Shown: in pieces, positions 49,200-60,170 of the stretch | How positions within the stretch are numbered: position 1 is the stretch's first letter | Layout of the letters: each line of letters begins with the position of its first letter | Assembly: GCA_020152595.1 (NCBI GenBank) | Contig: JAIGNY010001203.1 | Location: 1,052,501-1,116,500, forward strand | Origin: Chiridota heheva | Taxonomy: Eukaryota; Echinodermata; Holothuroidea; Apodida; Chiridotidae | DNA length: 64,000 nucleotides | Direction of reading: 5' to 3' | Position numbers and translations under genes: made by a program | Notes under the pieces: model-generated | Databases searched by the model: none | The model's input: the letters and a program-made list of their open reading frames with translations, nothing else | What the model was told of the DNA's origin: nothing

Positions 49200-50160
49200 G
49201 TTGGGAACCCCCTTATGCGTCACCTCCCCATCCTACCCTCCTCTCCCTCCTACCCTCCCCTCCTACCTTCACTTCCTACCGTCACATCCTACCCTTCCCT
49301 CCTCCCCTCCCTCTCCTACCCTCCCCTTCTACCATCCCCTTCTACCCTCCCCTCCTACCCTCCCCTCTTACCCTCCCTTCTAGCCTCCCCTCCTACCCCC
49401 CCTTCTACCCTCCCCATCCTACCCTCCCCTCCTACCCTCCCCTCCTACCCTCCTCTCCTACCCCCCCCTTCTACCCTCCCCTCCTACCCTCCCCTCCTAC
49501 CCTCCCCCTCCTACCCTCCCCTCCTACCCTCCCCCCCTCCTCCCTCCTCCCCTCCCCTCTCCTACCCTCCCCTTCTACCATCCCCTTCTACCCTCTCCTC
49601 CTACCCTCCCCTCCTACCCTCCCTCCTACCCTCCCCTCCTACCCTCCACTCCCCTTACCCTCCCCTCCCCTCCTACCCCCTCCTACCCTCCCTCCTCCCT
49701 TCCCCTATTACCCTCCTCCTCCTACCCTCCCCTTCTACCCTCCCTCCTACCCTCCCCTCCTACCCTTCCCTCCTCCCATCCTCCTACCCTCCCCTCCTAC
49801 ACTCCCCTCCTACCCTTCCCTCCTACCCTCCCCTTCCCTCCTACCCTCCTACCCTTCCCTCCTCCCCTCCCTCCTCCCCCCCTCCCTCCCTCCTACCCTC
49901 CCCCCTACCCTCCCCTCCCACCCTCCCCCCCACCCTACCCTCCTACCCTACCCTCTTACCCTCCCCTCCTACCCTCCCCTCTTACCCCTCCTACCCTCCC
50001 CCTCCTACCTTCCAATCCTACCCTCCCATCCTACCCTCCCTCCTACCCTCCCCATCCTACCCTCCCCCTCCTACCCTCTCCCTCCTACCCTCCCCTCCTA
50101 CCCTCCCCTCCTACTGTCACCCTCCTACCGTCACCCTCCTACCGTCACCCTCCTCCTGTT
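49200..50160 (+). repeat. Polypyrimidine array, ~13-bp unit
   Basis: Almost pure C/T on this strand with regular A, built of ACCCTCCCCTCCT-like units for ~960 bp, with a GTCACCCTCCTACC variant at the right end. The minus strand has GGGG-A-GGG-TAGGA-GGGG spacing, a dense G-quadruplex pattern, and the tract could also form triplex DNA. Proline/serine-rich frames of up to 379 codons are artefacts. Confidence 0.93.
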
Positions 50161-51217
50161 CCCCACTATTATTATGGCCATGTTACAACATGTATTCGCA
50201 TGAATTCTTTGGATCAAGGATATATGTACACAGTGGCATCACGTCGCGGAGATATAGTGGCCTCACAATAAGTGCCACTGCAGGCGTCATTGACGAACGC
50301 ACGATATTGTGTATGAAATTAGAAGTTAATCAATACAAACACATTTTGGGTTGAAATTGTGCCACGGCAATGCCTAATGCATCGGAAAAAAAATAAGACA
50401 GAGTGGGAGTTTTTTTTTTTACATACCTTTTCTAATATTTCTTAACTGTTAATATATTTTGTTGTTTTCGCTTTTCAATATTTTCTGGAAAAAAATTATA
50501 CTGAAGACCACTCTCTTGATACACCAGAGAATCCTTCTTATTCTTTCATTATTTTTTTTTCTTTTTTTTTTCAGAACATCACAGAGTATCATTACTCTAC
50601 TCTACATGAAGTGATACCACAGACTTCATACCCGTAAATCATATAAAGAACATAAAAGGTCATCATGGTTTGCAACAATATTGGTTAAACTATATCTGTA
50701 ATTTGCATCGACAAATATTTAAAATAAAATTTAACAGCAAGAGGAATAACATTGAACACACGTTACACGCTGTTCATACCCCCCCCCTCCCACCACCACC
50801 CTCCACCCCCCTCCAACACACACACACACACTATATTGCCATATACAACGTGGGACAGCGGTCCTTTGCCTGTTTGCATAAAATATTTTAAAAACTATCA
50901 TTAAGCAAAACCTACATGCAAAGGTAGCCTTCTGCTCTACAATTTCGATTTGGTTCACTTCCAAAGAAAAAAGGGATACAAATTGGGTAAGCCTGGAACT
51001 AGGGTCGGACGGACACCCATATAGGCCTACTTAGCCAACGAGGCAAAAGAATAAGTAAATTGCAGATCGAGAACATTCCTAATGTCCGATAGACGTACAA
51101 CATATCACATATCCGTTACATTAAGCTGTTAACCAATCTGCCATTCAACCAACCCCCTTCTTTTTTGGCGTCGTTTGATATAGATGATATTTTTTCCCGC
51201 GTCATCACCTGCTTTTA
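50161..51217. other. Intergenic with low-complexity patches
   Basis: Includes T runs near 50410 and 50550 and a C-rich then (CA)n patch at 50780-50831. No gene is recognised. Confidence 0.45.
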
Positions 51218-53300
51218 CATAGGTGTAGAAACCGGAAGGGGTGGGGGATGAGGGAACGTGCCCCTACTTTTAAAAATATGACAAAAGTTCCCCTTTTGAA
51301 AATAAAAAGTGCCCTTTAATAAGGCTTACTGTTAAGGTGCAAGAACTAGTAGTATGTGCGCACACTTTTAAAAAGTATTACAAAATTAAATTCACCTTAA
51401 TTATTAGCCAAATAGTAGGAAACTGGCGACTTATATCATGTACGAGGAATGTATTCCCATTGGAAAAATGCCCCTTTTTGAAATGAAGTGCCCTGTAACT
51501 TCACTTTATTATATGCAGACAGGGGGGCGGACATATGCACATTACTTGACAAGTGACAGATCATCCTTTTTTATTCTGGAAAAACTGAAACTCTGTGATT
51601 TATATAATTTTGCTTTAGCACCACAAAGCCATTTTCCACATATTTGCATATAGGGCCTACACGCATGACCGTACGGGACCATCTTACTCAGGGATGCGGT
51701 GACATTTTGCCCGACTCGAAAACCTATTACGAAGGAAAAATCGCAATGAATCTGTAAATAAACAATTAATTTTGAGTGATGGCCTTAAGAGATTTTTGGC
51801 TTGGGGGAAGGGGAAAAGGAGGAGGTGGGTCATTCCGGTGAAATTATTCGGCAAGTTTTTCGAATTGCGGGAAGTTTTCGAGAATTTATGGCTAATTTTT
51901 GAAAGTTGTCCTCAATTTTCGGTAACTTGCCTTAATTAACTCGAAATCTAGTTTAGTCTATACTCTGATACTAAGATACAAGTGTACCCGTCATTCTACA
52001 TTTCTACCGACTAAAGAGAGTGGAGTGGGGGGGGGGAGGAGAATGAAGGGGGTAAGGGAGTATTCTGTATTTTGCGGAAAAGCAAAAACATAACGGAATA
52101 GGCCTAACCATATTAATTTTCCTTCAATTTTGTTTCATTACTAGACCACCTTTTTGTCCGACGAAATAGTCAATTGCACGACAAAACTTTTTTCTTCTAT
52201 GGGGCCCGGTGTCACCCCTACACACCCCTTAAGCTACGCCCCTGCTCCGCCTTCTACGGCCATGGGCCTACCGTTCCATTGTGAAATAAATGTATCCGCC
52301 ATAAATCTTACACTTGCAAGGCTTCTTCCACTGGTGGGTCAATTGGTGGCAAACATTTCATTGGTAGACAGTGAACCTCTTAAGCAGCTTTTGGATTGGG
52401 GAAGACTGGGATTGATGCATCAGGAGAGAAATCATCCTCTTCTTTAATTTGAATAAGGAAAAACTAAAACTATGTGATATATGTAACTTTTTTATAACTT
52501 GCTTTTCATTTTGCTCATCAGGTCCTGTGCAAAAATGTTGATTGACCCACCAGTTCTACAAAAAAAATTTAAAGAGAAAAAAAAAAAAAGGTGGGCTAAA
52601 TGATGTGACTTGAAGTCAAATGACCCACCAGTACATACGTAACATTAAAGGCCTGAGTCACTTGAAATCACGATTTTCTTCATTTTCACCCACCCATGAA
52701 TATTGTTATTGACAAAGTATCATTTAATTTTCGGAAATTTCCTTCATTTTGGGGGAATTTTTTGTCAATTTTTGTCAGATTTTGGCCAGTTTTCGAAAAC
52801 TACTAGGCAAATTTTGACTACTTTTCAGGAAAATTTATCAAAATATATAATAATTTCAGCACATGTTTCAATATTATGTTAATAATTTCGAAATTTTACC
52901 TCAAAACCGGGAAGAAAGTATGCAACTAGGAAGGTGAAATCTTCTCGGAGAAATGCTCCCCCTCTCCTTCCCCCGCTTAATACGCCTCTGGAGCATTACG
53001 TTTTCGAGGTTCTGTTGCCAATGCGATATGATCGAAGCCTTGTCTTCAAAATGTTAAACTTTGAAATGTTCACACGTACAAAGTAGTTTAGTGCCGTTCC
53101 CAGAGATTTTGGTTTGGGACATATCAGATGGGAGAAATTTGGCGTACTAAAAATCTTCTCAAAAATATATACCCTCAAAGGCGGGTAACGACGTATGGTC
53201 CATGGACCTCTGTAAGGGTCCGGGAACAGGGCTAGGTTGTCCAGGGTGGGAGTCATAGTGGGGGTTCAGGGGGCAAAGCCCCGAAAGCTCTAAGAATATC
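51218..53300. mobile_element. Cluster of DNA-transposon end fragments
   Basis: ACATAGGTGTAGAAACCGG at 51218 resembles the end of the 16.78-kb MITE. Minus-strand readings near 52243 (CAGGGGCGTAGCTTAAGGGG) and near 52990 (CAGAGGCGTATTAAGCGGGG) look like hAT termini. Partner ends and target duplications were not found, so boundaries are unknown. Open frames here, including one at 52154-52447, show no family resemblance. Confidence 0.4.
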
Positions 53301-53631
53301 TTATAACAAATGACTTAAAATCAACCGCAGAAGTTCAAAATTAAAAGAAAACAATAGCTCTGAAGATTTCTTGTTTTTGATAGCCCAAATTAACTAAGAT
53401 AAGCATTTGTTATCAGAAGCAATTAAAAATTGAGAAAATGTTTTCCGCCCTAGAACTTGAAGAAATTTAAAAGGTCAATAACCACTATCGAACATACAAT
53501 CGATAGATTGAAAACCTGCAAATCTGCAAACCTGGAAATCGATAACTTATCGATCAATCCTGAACATACAGTACCCTCAGTGTAAAACTCGTCCCGTCAT
53601 TTTTACACAGCTGTTGGCAACGACTTGCAAG
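53301..53631. other. Intergenic stretch upstream of a candidate exon
   Basis: AT-rich with a few hairpin-like GATCGAT/ATCGATA words; no clear promoter signature. Confidence 0.35.
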
Positions 53632-53691
53632 ATGTTTAGATCAGCTGTCACTTCGGTAAAGTCTGTGTGTAAAAAACACACAACGATAAAG
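53632..53691 (+). CDS. Candidate first coding exon, mitochondrial-type leader
   Basis: Twenty codons, MFRSAVTSVKSVCKKHTTIK, from an ATG after GCAAG to AAAG, then GTGATT, which could be a splice donor. The peptide has Arg/Lys and Ser/Ala/Thr but no acidic residue, as mitochondrial targeting leaders do. No further exon was identified before the LINE region begins at 54.24 kb. This is tentative. Confidence 0.25.
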
Positions 53692-54234
53692 GTGATTTTT
53701 TGTTGATACGATAAACTTTTTGCTCCTAACGATGATTCTAAGTTAATTCATTTCGTAAGAAAAATATGTAGCGGAACTACTATGTTAGGTGTACGCTTGA
53801 AATTGCAAGCAGTAAGTAGGCCTAAGTTAGCCCAAAGTTCATGCACCCTGAACTCAAAGTTTGTAATTGTCTTAAGCTCATTTTCGGAAAAATAACTCCT
53901 GTTTGTTTGTAGCCTAACTTAGGCCACAGTCAAATGTTCAACCATAGCTTAAAGAGTGTTAGGCCTTACGTTAAGTGCATTAACCTCTTGAGGAAAAATG
54001 TCTCCATTTTGATTTTTTCTTGAAAACTCCCCAACTCCTGCTATGCTGGGCCCTGGTAATGTAACTTTTAAATATTGCCAAATCTAGGCTATTTCCAGCA
54101 AAGATATCCTTTTTATAAGCAAATTGGCATAACTGCAGACTTAAATTTAAGTGAAATACTTGCATTATTAATGAAGAATGGAATACTCTTAGGCCTATAC
54201 TTATTGAAGTTTAGGACAAGCATGTAGGTCCTAC
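53692..54234. other. Intergenic sequence
   Basis: No gene is recognised; AGGCCTA motifs are frequent. Confidence 0.4.
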
Positions 54235-56835
54235 CTAAATGTAAAGTAGATTATCGGATGTGAGAAAAAAGAAAGTTAATTTGGACTTTAGGAAAAAACA
54301 CAGATGCTGGAAACATATGGAGACAAAAGATGGTAAACGATATGAAGAATACTGCAAAATAAATCTTAAAAGTCTTAAAAACCTTACAAGGAAAGCCATT
54401 AAGTCGGTTGAGTGAACACACAATTACAAAGACGGGGGTCGTCACCTGGGTATTCGGTTATGATAGTAACAATGCTATCACGAAACGCTTAATACGACCC
54501 GGACAAGAACACAGGTACGACGTACGGACAGACATAACATCGACAACCAAGTCAATGTCCATGGCATTTGATAACCAGTTGTGGTGCACTGGCGTGTCTA
54601 CCCAACCCAGGCTTGAACCCAGGGCCTCGTCGTCCATAGACAGGTATGATAACCGCTACACCACAGTTAGTAACCATTAAGTGTGCAAGCTCTTTCCTTT
54701 CAGTATGCTATCGTAGGGGCATTAATAATATGCCCAACGTGCATCAGGTAGAGGCATCATATTACACTCGCACGTGTTGGCAATGTAATTAGATCGTAGC
54801 TGTGCCAGGACAAGCAAATAATGATATCATATTAGGTTGCCCTTGCTCTGGCGAGGCGTGTGATGTGCAACCGTCGATTTTGGCCAAAATCGGTGGTTGC
54901 AGTGCATACTAAACAGAAAGCGGAGGTACACGTCATGGCAGTGAAGGACAAAGAGAAAGAAATAGGCAAGGAAATAAAAACAAATCCAAAAAAGTTTTGG
55001 CAGCACACAATTTAAAACAAAGATGCGTACAGGTATTGCTGACTTAATAATGGTAAAGCAAACATGCGTTCATGTCCTCTTGAAGGATTTTTGCCGACTT
55101 AACCGATTCAGATTCAGATCTAGCTTCTTCTCTAGTGTTTTTACTACAGAGGACTATGATAATATACCTATATTGGAGGATAGAGAATTAACAGATATAA
55201 TGACAAATATAAAAATACTTGAAGAAAAAGCAAGAAAACTACTATATCAGAACTGAATTTAAGTAAATCCCCAGGCCCAAGCTGCATGCATTCAAGGATT
55301 TTTCCTAATTTATGCAATGAAATTGCCAAACAAAACTAGAATATTTAATCATTCAATAAAATCATAGACATTCCTGATGAATGGCGACAAAGGTGCATTA
55401 TAGCTTAATTAAAAAAAGGAAGCAGAAAGTTAGCATCATACTATAGACCTGTTAGCCTTACATACATAAATCATGCAAAGTTATGGAGAAGTTTATCAGA
55501 GATAATATTATTGATTACATGAAGAAAAATGCGTTATTTTCACCAAAGCATTTCGGCTTCATTTTTGGAAGATCTACAGTACGACACTTGTTATACGTAT
55601 TTGATAAATGGACTAAAATAATGAATACTGGAGGAAGTCTGGAGCATTTATCTAGATTTGATGAAGGCGTTCAACAAAGTTCCATATTACCGCCTGCTGA
55701 AAAAGCTTTCTTGTTATGGTACATGTATCTGAAAATATTGTCAACTGGATAAGAGCATTTTTATCAAATAGACATCAAAGGGTTAGAGTACATGAAGGGA
55801 ATAGTTTCTCAGATTGGACACCTGTCACAAGTGGAATTTCACAAGGAAGCACGCTAGGACCGATTCTTTTTGTATTATTCATTAACAATCTGCCCGGCAA
55901 TATCAAATCAAGAGTGCTACATGTATGCAGATGATACTAAAGTTTTCAAGGATATCAACTCAGTAAACGACATGGAAATCTTACAAGAAGATATGGCTGA
56001 GCTGGAAAATTGGTCGAATAAATAGTTATTAAGATTTCAACCCGATAAATACAAGATACTAACAGCTGGGAACAGACAGATACCACCATATAATTATGAA
56101 CTTTGTAATACGACTCATAAATACAATGATGAAGAGAAAGATATTGGAGTTACAATAGACTGAGTGTCTGCTAAATTTTGAAAAGCACATGAATGAGAAA
56201 ATCAACAAGGCAAACAGCTTCATGGGCTTGATCTACCAATCTTTTACATACCTAGACAAAAATACTTTTCTTATATTGTATAAAGCCCTAGTGCGACCCC
56301 ATCTCGAATATGCCAATGCAGTATGGAATCCATATAAAATAAAACACATCACGTCAATAGAAAACATACAGAGGAGAGCAACAAAGCTAATACCTGGAAT
56401 GAAAGACATAAGTTATGAAGACTGTTTGTAAGTTACCAACACTAGCATATCGACAAAAGAGAGAGGATATGACAGAAGTTTTATAAATTAACATCAGGAA
56501 TTTACAATACAGCTTTACCACCATAAATCCACATCCAGAGCAACAACAGAACTAGAGGTCACAGCAAGAAATGTTCAAAAATAGAGCAACAAAAATGATA
56601 CACCAATTTTTTTTACAAATAGAGTGATAAACACGTGGAACAATTTAGCAGAAAATGGAATAAACTCTGGAAACATACAAATATTCGAAAGAAACTTAGA
56701 CAAATATTGGAAAGACCAAGACATTTTATTGAATTTTAAAGCCATCCTGATACCTGAAAATGAAACAATTGAGGATGACGATGAGGATTTGAGTAAAGTG
56801 GCTGACAGCCAGCTCTCAGAAGAGGACCTGTAAGT
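54235..56835 (+). pseudogene. CR1-type LINE, decayed, 5' truncated
   Basis: It starts in the endonuclease-RT linker (KHRCWKHMETKDGKRYEEYC, LTRKAIKS), is broken by an inserted SINE and other sequence, and resumes at KEIGKEIKTNPKKFWQHT. Next come TTEDYDNIPILEDRELTDI, SRKLASYYRPVSLTY, FIRDNIIDYMKKNALFSPKH, and motif A in a shifted frame as LDLMKAFNKVPYYRLLKKL. VNWIRAFLSNRHQRVRVHEG, GISQGSTLGPILFVLFINNL (motif B) and YADDTKVFKDIN (motif C, both Asp present) follow. The C-terminus has YKALVRPHLEYANAVWNPYK, IQRRATKLIPGMKDISYEDC and VINTWNNLAENGINSGNIQI. At least three stops and several frameshifts make it inactive. It ends in an acidic tail (EDDDEDLSKVADSQLSEEDL). Confidence 0.9.
54405..54673 (-). 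mobile_element. tRNA-derived SINE nested in a LINE
   Basis: Read on the minus strand it starts TTACTAACTGTGGTGTAGCG (A box TGGTGTAGCGG), has a B box GGTTCAAGCC in CCTGGGTTCAAGCCTGGG, and continues into a body (ACAACTGGTTATCAAATGCC ... GGGTCGTATTAAGCG) matching the SINE at 13.45 kb. It lies between two copies of CCATTAAGT (54396-54404 and 54674-54682), a likely 9-bp target duplication. The first copy is in the KAIKS codons of the LINE linker. The LINE does not resume at once on the other side: ~250 bp of unrecognised sequence follow. Confidence 0.72.
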
Positions 56836-56868
56836 ACCTGTAAGAATCACAATCGGCTATGAGCGTCA

Positions 56869-57621
56869 TTGAGTGCAGATGTTTTAAACAAGCAACCACA
56901 ACCAGTACAATGTTATAAGTGCCAATGCTTCAGGCTTGCCAACAAATGTACTCACAGAATAACTTGCCTCTGTTGTGCAGGCCATCACCGGCTACAGGAT
57001 TGTAAAACACTGAGACAAAAGTCAAGATGTGCAAAGTGTATTCGAAGTCACATCGCAAGCTTCAAGGGGTGCAGCCAATGCATCAGAGCCACAAATGAAC
57101 TCAAAGCCAGGAAATCACTAAGCAACAGGAAACCAGGCACCAACAACAATGGCAACATAATCCAAGAAATCGAAACCAACCAACAGAGACAGCAAGCTAA
57201 ATGAGAAAGCACCACAGAAAATATCAGCAAGATCATTGAAGAACTCAAAACAAAACACAAAGAGGAAATTGCCATCCTAAAGGAAAGCCACGCAAACACA
57301 ATCAAAGAAATCAACGACAAGAATACGCAGCTCTTTCACCAGCTCAGAGAGGAAACAGTCAGAAGCCTTAATGAGTATAAGTGGAAAAAAACACACTTTA
57401 TCACAGACGTCATTGTCCAAATCACCACTACAAGAAGCAGGGACTACATCCGTGACACAAAGAAGGCCAAAATTCTCAACAGTGAAGCAAGAGAGATAAT
57501 GGGCATAGACATTGAGCCAAAACAAGTCACAGCAGCACTCAAGAAAAAATCACACCCAAGCCAAGGAAGTAAAACCCAACAACATCATCAAACAGCCAGT
57601 TTACAGCAAAAACAACAATGA
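56869..57621 (+). pseudogene. LINE ORF1 (gag-like) with zinc knuckles
   Basis: A nucleic-acid-binding ORF1 protein fragment. Knuckle 1 is CYKCQCFRLANKC, where the expected His is Leu. Knuckle 2 is CLCCAGHHRLQDC (CX2CX3HX4C, intact). Knuckle 3 is CAKCIRSHIASFKGC (CX2CX3HX6C, intact). One in-frame TGA at 57202-57204 interrupts it. The frame then continues with a Glu/Lys-rich coiled-coil-like segment (SKIIEELKTKHKEEIAILKE and on), ending in a Gln-rich tail with TGA at 57619-57621. That stop overlaps the ATG of ORF2 as ATGA. The N-terminus is missing. The layout fits Jockey-group gag proteins, which coat the element RNA. Confidence 0.82.
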
Positions 57622-58660
57622 ATAACATCAAGATTATGCATCTCAATGCCAACTCGCTCTTCAACAAACATCTAGAAATAAAAACTACCTACAAACCCAA
57701 GATATTGACATCGCATGCTTCAATAAAACCAGGCACACCAACTTACGGCAACCACCTTCCAGGATATACATTCCTTTAATCACCCATCAAGAACAGCATG
57801 GAAAGGGGAGTAGCAATCGCGTTAAAAACAAACATCATCTTCCAGCAACTCAGATTACAACCACCAAAAAGAGAAACCACTGGGATATCAATTACTCTAG
57901 ACACTGGCAGAAAAATTGCAATCATCAAGTACAATACTTACCAATGACCCACATCAGACAAAACTTTCCCAACAACATGCATTATTCCAGAACATCATCA
58001 GCAAACACAAACACATTGTCATCCTTGGAGATTTAAATGCAAAACACGCAGACCAGGGAAACAACACCACCAATCATAGCAGCACACAACTAGTAGACAT
58101 CATCAACCATAATTAAGTTATTTGCCTCAACAATGACAACCAACAAGGATACCCACGAATGCTTTAACTAGACTATTGCATAATCTTTTCCAACATCATC
58201 CACATCATAAACAATTTTTTCATAAGGAATGATTTCAGCTCTGACCATCTGCTTCTCATAGTTCACATGGCGAGTAGACCACAATTGAAAGCATCCATCC
58301 CAAAACCTGACTACAGGAATGCAAACTGGATCACATACAAGGAGGAAATCACCAAAAACATATCAAACATCAAAACCATATCCAATTTCAGGACATCAAA
58401 CATGCAGCTAAAGACATCACCAACATCATAATCGCTGCTAGTGACAAAGCAATATCAAAGCTCCAGAAACCCAAAGAACAAGGTATCCCGAAGCATATAA
58501 GGAACCCCATCAAACACAGGAGAAGACTTCGGAGATGTTACCAACACTCCAGGGACAGCTCTGTCAACCAACTCACTAAAAAGATACAAGAAGCCATTAA
58601 ACAGCAAAGGAATGCTCAACTCAACAACACATGCAAACAACTATCCAATGAGAAAGATCC
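57618..58660 (+). pseudogene. LINE ORF2 endonuclease and linker (Jockey-like)
   Basis: ORF2 starts MNNIKIMHLNANSLFNKHLE, the usual first block of an APE-type endonuclease. Frameshifts and stops follow soon. Later blocks are MERGVAIALKTNII, ETTGISITLDTGRKIAIIKY, FQNIISKHKHIVILGDLNAK (Asp/Asn of the catalytic GDLN present) and FSSDHLLLIVHM (catalytic SDH present). The linker reads KHRRRLRRCYQHSRDSSVNQ, then the ANNTCKQL-type stretch and SNEKDPAKFWIKKTI, where the 48-bp array begins. Confidence 0.82.
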
Positions 58661-58664
58661 TGCC

Positions 58665-59097
58665 AAGTTCTGGATCAAGAAGACCATAAACACGAGCAGA
58701 CACAGAAGATCCAAGTTCTGGATCAAGAAGACCATAAACACGAGCAGACACAGAAGATCCAAGTTCTGGATCAAGAAGACCATAAACACGAGCAGACACA
58801 GAAGATCCAAGTTCTGGATCAAGAAGACCATAAACATGAGCAGACACAGAAGATCCAAGTTCTGGATCAAGAAGACCATAAACACGAGCAGACACAGAAG
58901 ATCCAAGTTCTGGATCAAGAAGACCATAAACACGAGCAGACACAGAAGATCCAAGTTCTGAATCGAGAAGACCATAAACACGAGCAGACACAGAAGATTC
59001 AAGTTCTGGATCAAGAAGACCATAAACACGAGCAGACACAGAAGATCCAAGTTCTGGATCAAGAAGACCATAAACACGAGCAGACACAGAAGATCCA
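58665..59097 (+). repeat. 48-bp in-frame tandem array, 9 copies
   Basis: The unit begins AAGTTCTGGATCAAGAAGAC and is 48 bp, exactly 16 codons (KFWIKKTINTSRHRRS). Nine copies are nearly identical. It lies within the LINE ORF2 linker: KDPAKFW precedes it and SVMYKDVIAYDNKDKVELFR follows, so the frame is kept through the array. The mirrored minus-strand frames (LDLLCLLVFMVF repeats) are artefacts. Confidence 0.95.
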
Positions 59098-60170
59098 GTC
59101 CATCTGTAATGTACAAAGATGTTATAGCCTATGACAACAAAGACAAAGTGGAACTATTTAGAAGATACTATGCCACAGTTCATCAGATTCCAGAGAACCC
59201 TAAACACAACCAAAAAATCATGAAACTCACAATACTGCTACCAAGACCAAACAAAATAACAGCAAGCCACAGAACTATTGCCCAATCAGCCTGCTTCCAA
59301 TCCTAGGTAAAAGCCTAGAAAAGATAATTGCAAGCCGCCTGTCCAGCTTTTTGGAAGACAACAGAGTACTACCTGACAGCCAAGCAGGATTCAGAATCTT
59401 AAGAAATGTACAACAGATCAGCTACTTCATTTAATCCAAGATGAAGTAACAGCACAAAACCTATGCAAGCAAACAATAACAGCCTTCTTCGATGCAGAAA
59501 AAGCATTTGATAGAATTTGGCACAATGGTCTACTACTAAAGATGCGCAATTTCAAGATACCGGCACAACTGACACGATGGATAGCAAGTTACCTGCATAA
59601 TAGAACTACAAAATACAAGATCAACGACAACTACAGTATTCACAACCCTTAGCCATCACAACGGGAACTCCGCAAGGCAGCACAATTAATCCCATCCTGT
59701 TTCTGAAATACACAACCGACATCCCACAACAGCAGTTTGCAGACGACATAGCCATCTGGTCAACATACAAACATTACGGTAATGTACATAACTACCCGAC
59801 TGGAAATTATAACTTAATCCAGCCAAGTCACAGATCCTACATATCGCCAAACACAGGAAATTCAAGCAGGACACAACCTTCATCTACCAAGACATATCTA
59901 TTCCTCAAGTCAAGATATTTAAATTCCTAGGAGCATGGAGCTCTTTACAGTTCCCTGCTAGGAGTCACCATCGACCAAAATCTCACCTTTCAACAACATC
60001 ACATACAAACCAGCTCAAGAATGGAACAAAGAGTACACTTACCCCATAGACTAGCAGGTGCACAAGAGCAACACCAGTTACAACAATGAAAGTATACAAA
60101 ATGCTAAAGAGCGCGATCATCTAACGGCTGAGTGCAACCTCACAGAACATCAACTACAAAATTAGGAATC
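59098..60170 (+). pseudogene. LINE ORF2 reverse transcriptase (Jockey-like)
   Basis: Blocks seen in shifting frames are VELFRRYYATVHQIPENP, NYCPISLLPILGKSLEKIIA, LPDSQAGFRI, FFDAEKAFDRIWHNGLLLKM (motif A, Asp present), WIASYLHNRTTKYKI, GTPQGSTINPILF (motif B) and QFADDIAIW (motif C, both Asp). The later LNPAKSQILHIAKHRK and KIFKFLGAW come after it. The C-terminus shows ATPVTTMKVYKMLKSAII. It then passes into the first satellite unit, whose codons (GRACRIAHHLNRETSRTTT) look like the natural continuation of Jockey-type C-termini. At least eight frame breaks. Confidence 0.82.

Larger units (their letters stand above)
56850..60170 (+). mobile_element. Jockey-like LINE, decayed, 5' truncated
   Basis: A two-ORF non-LTR element. 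It enters in the gag-like ORF1 with zinc knuckles, passes into ORF2 with an APE-type endonuclease, a linker enlarged by a 48-bp tandem array, a reverse transcriptase, and part of the C-terminus. Before the expected 3' end the coding sequence turns into the 64-bp satellite. Many stops and frameshifts show it is inactive. Confidence 0.88.

Noticed and set aside
49118..50354. Proline/serine-rich open frames of 361 and 379 codons
   Set aside because: Pure consequence of a C/T-rich tandem array that lacks stop codons; no domain or start context supports a gene.
52154..52447. 97-codon frame as a host gene exon
   Set aside because: It starts in a hAT-like end fragment and shows no recognisable domain or splice signals.
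58616..59116. Minus-strand hydrophobic repeat frame (LDLLCLLVFMVF) resembling membrane segments
   Set aside because: It is the reverse strand of the in-frame 48-bp LINE array; the plus frame joins to ORF2 on both sides.
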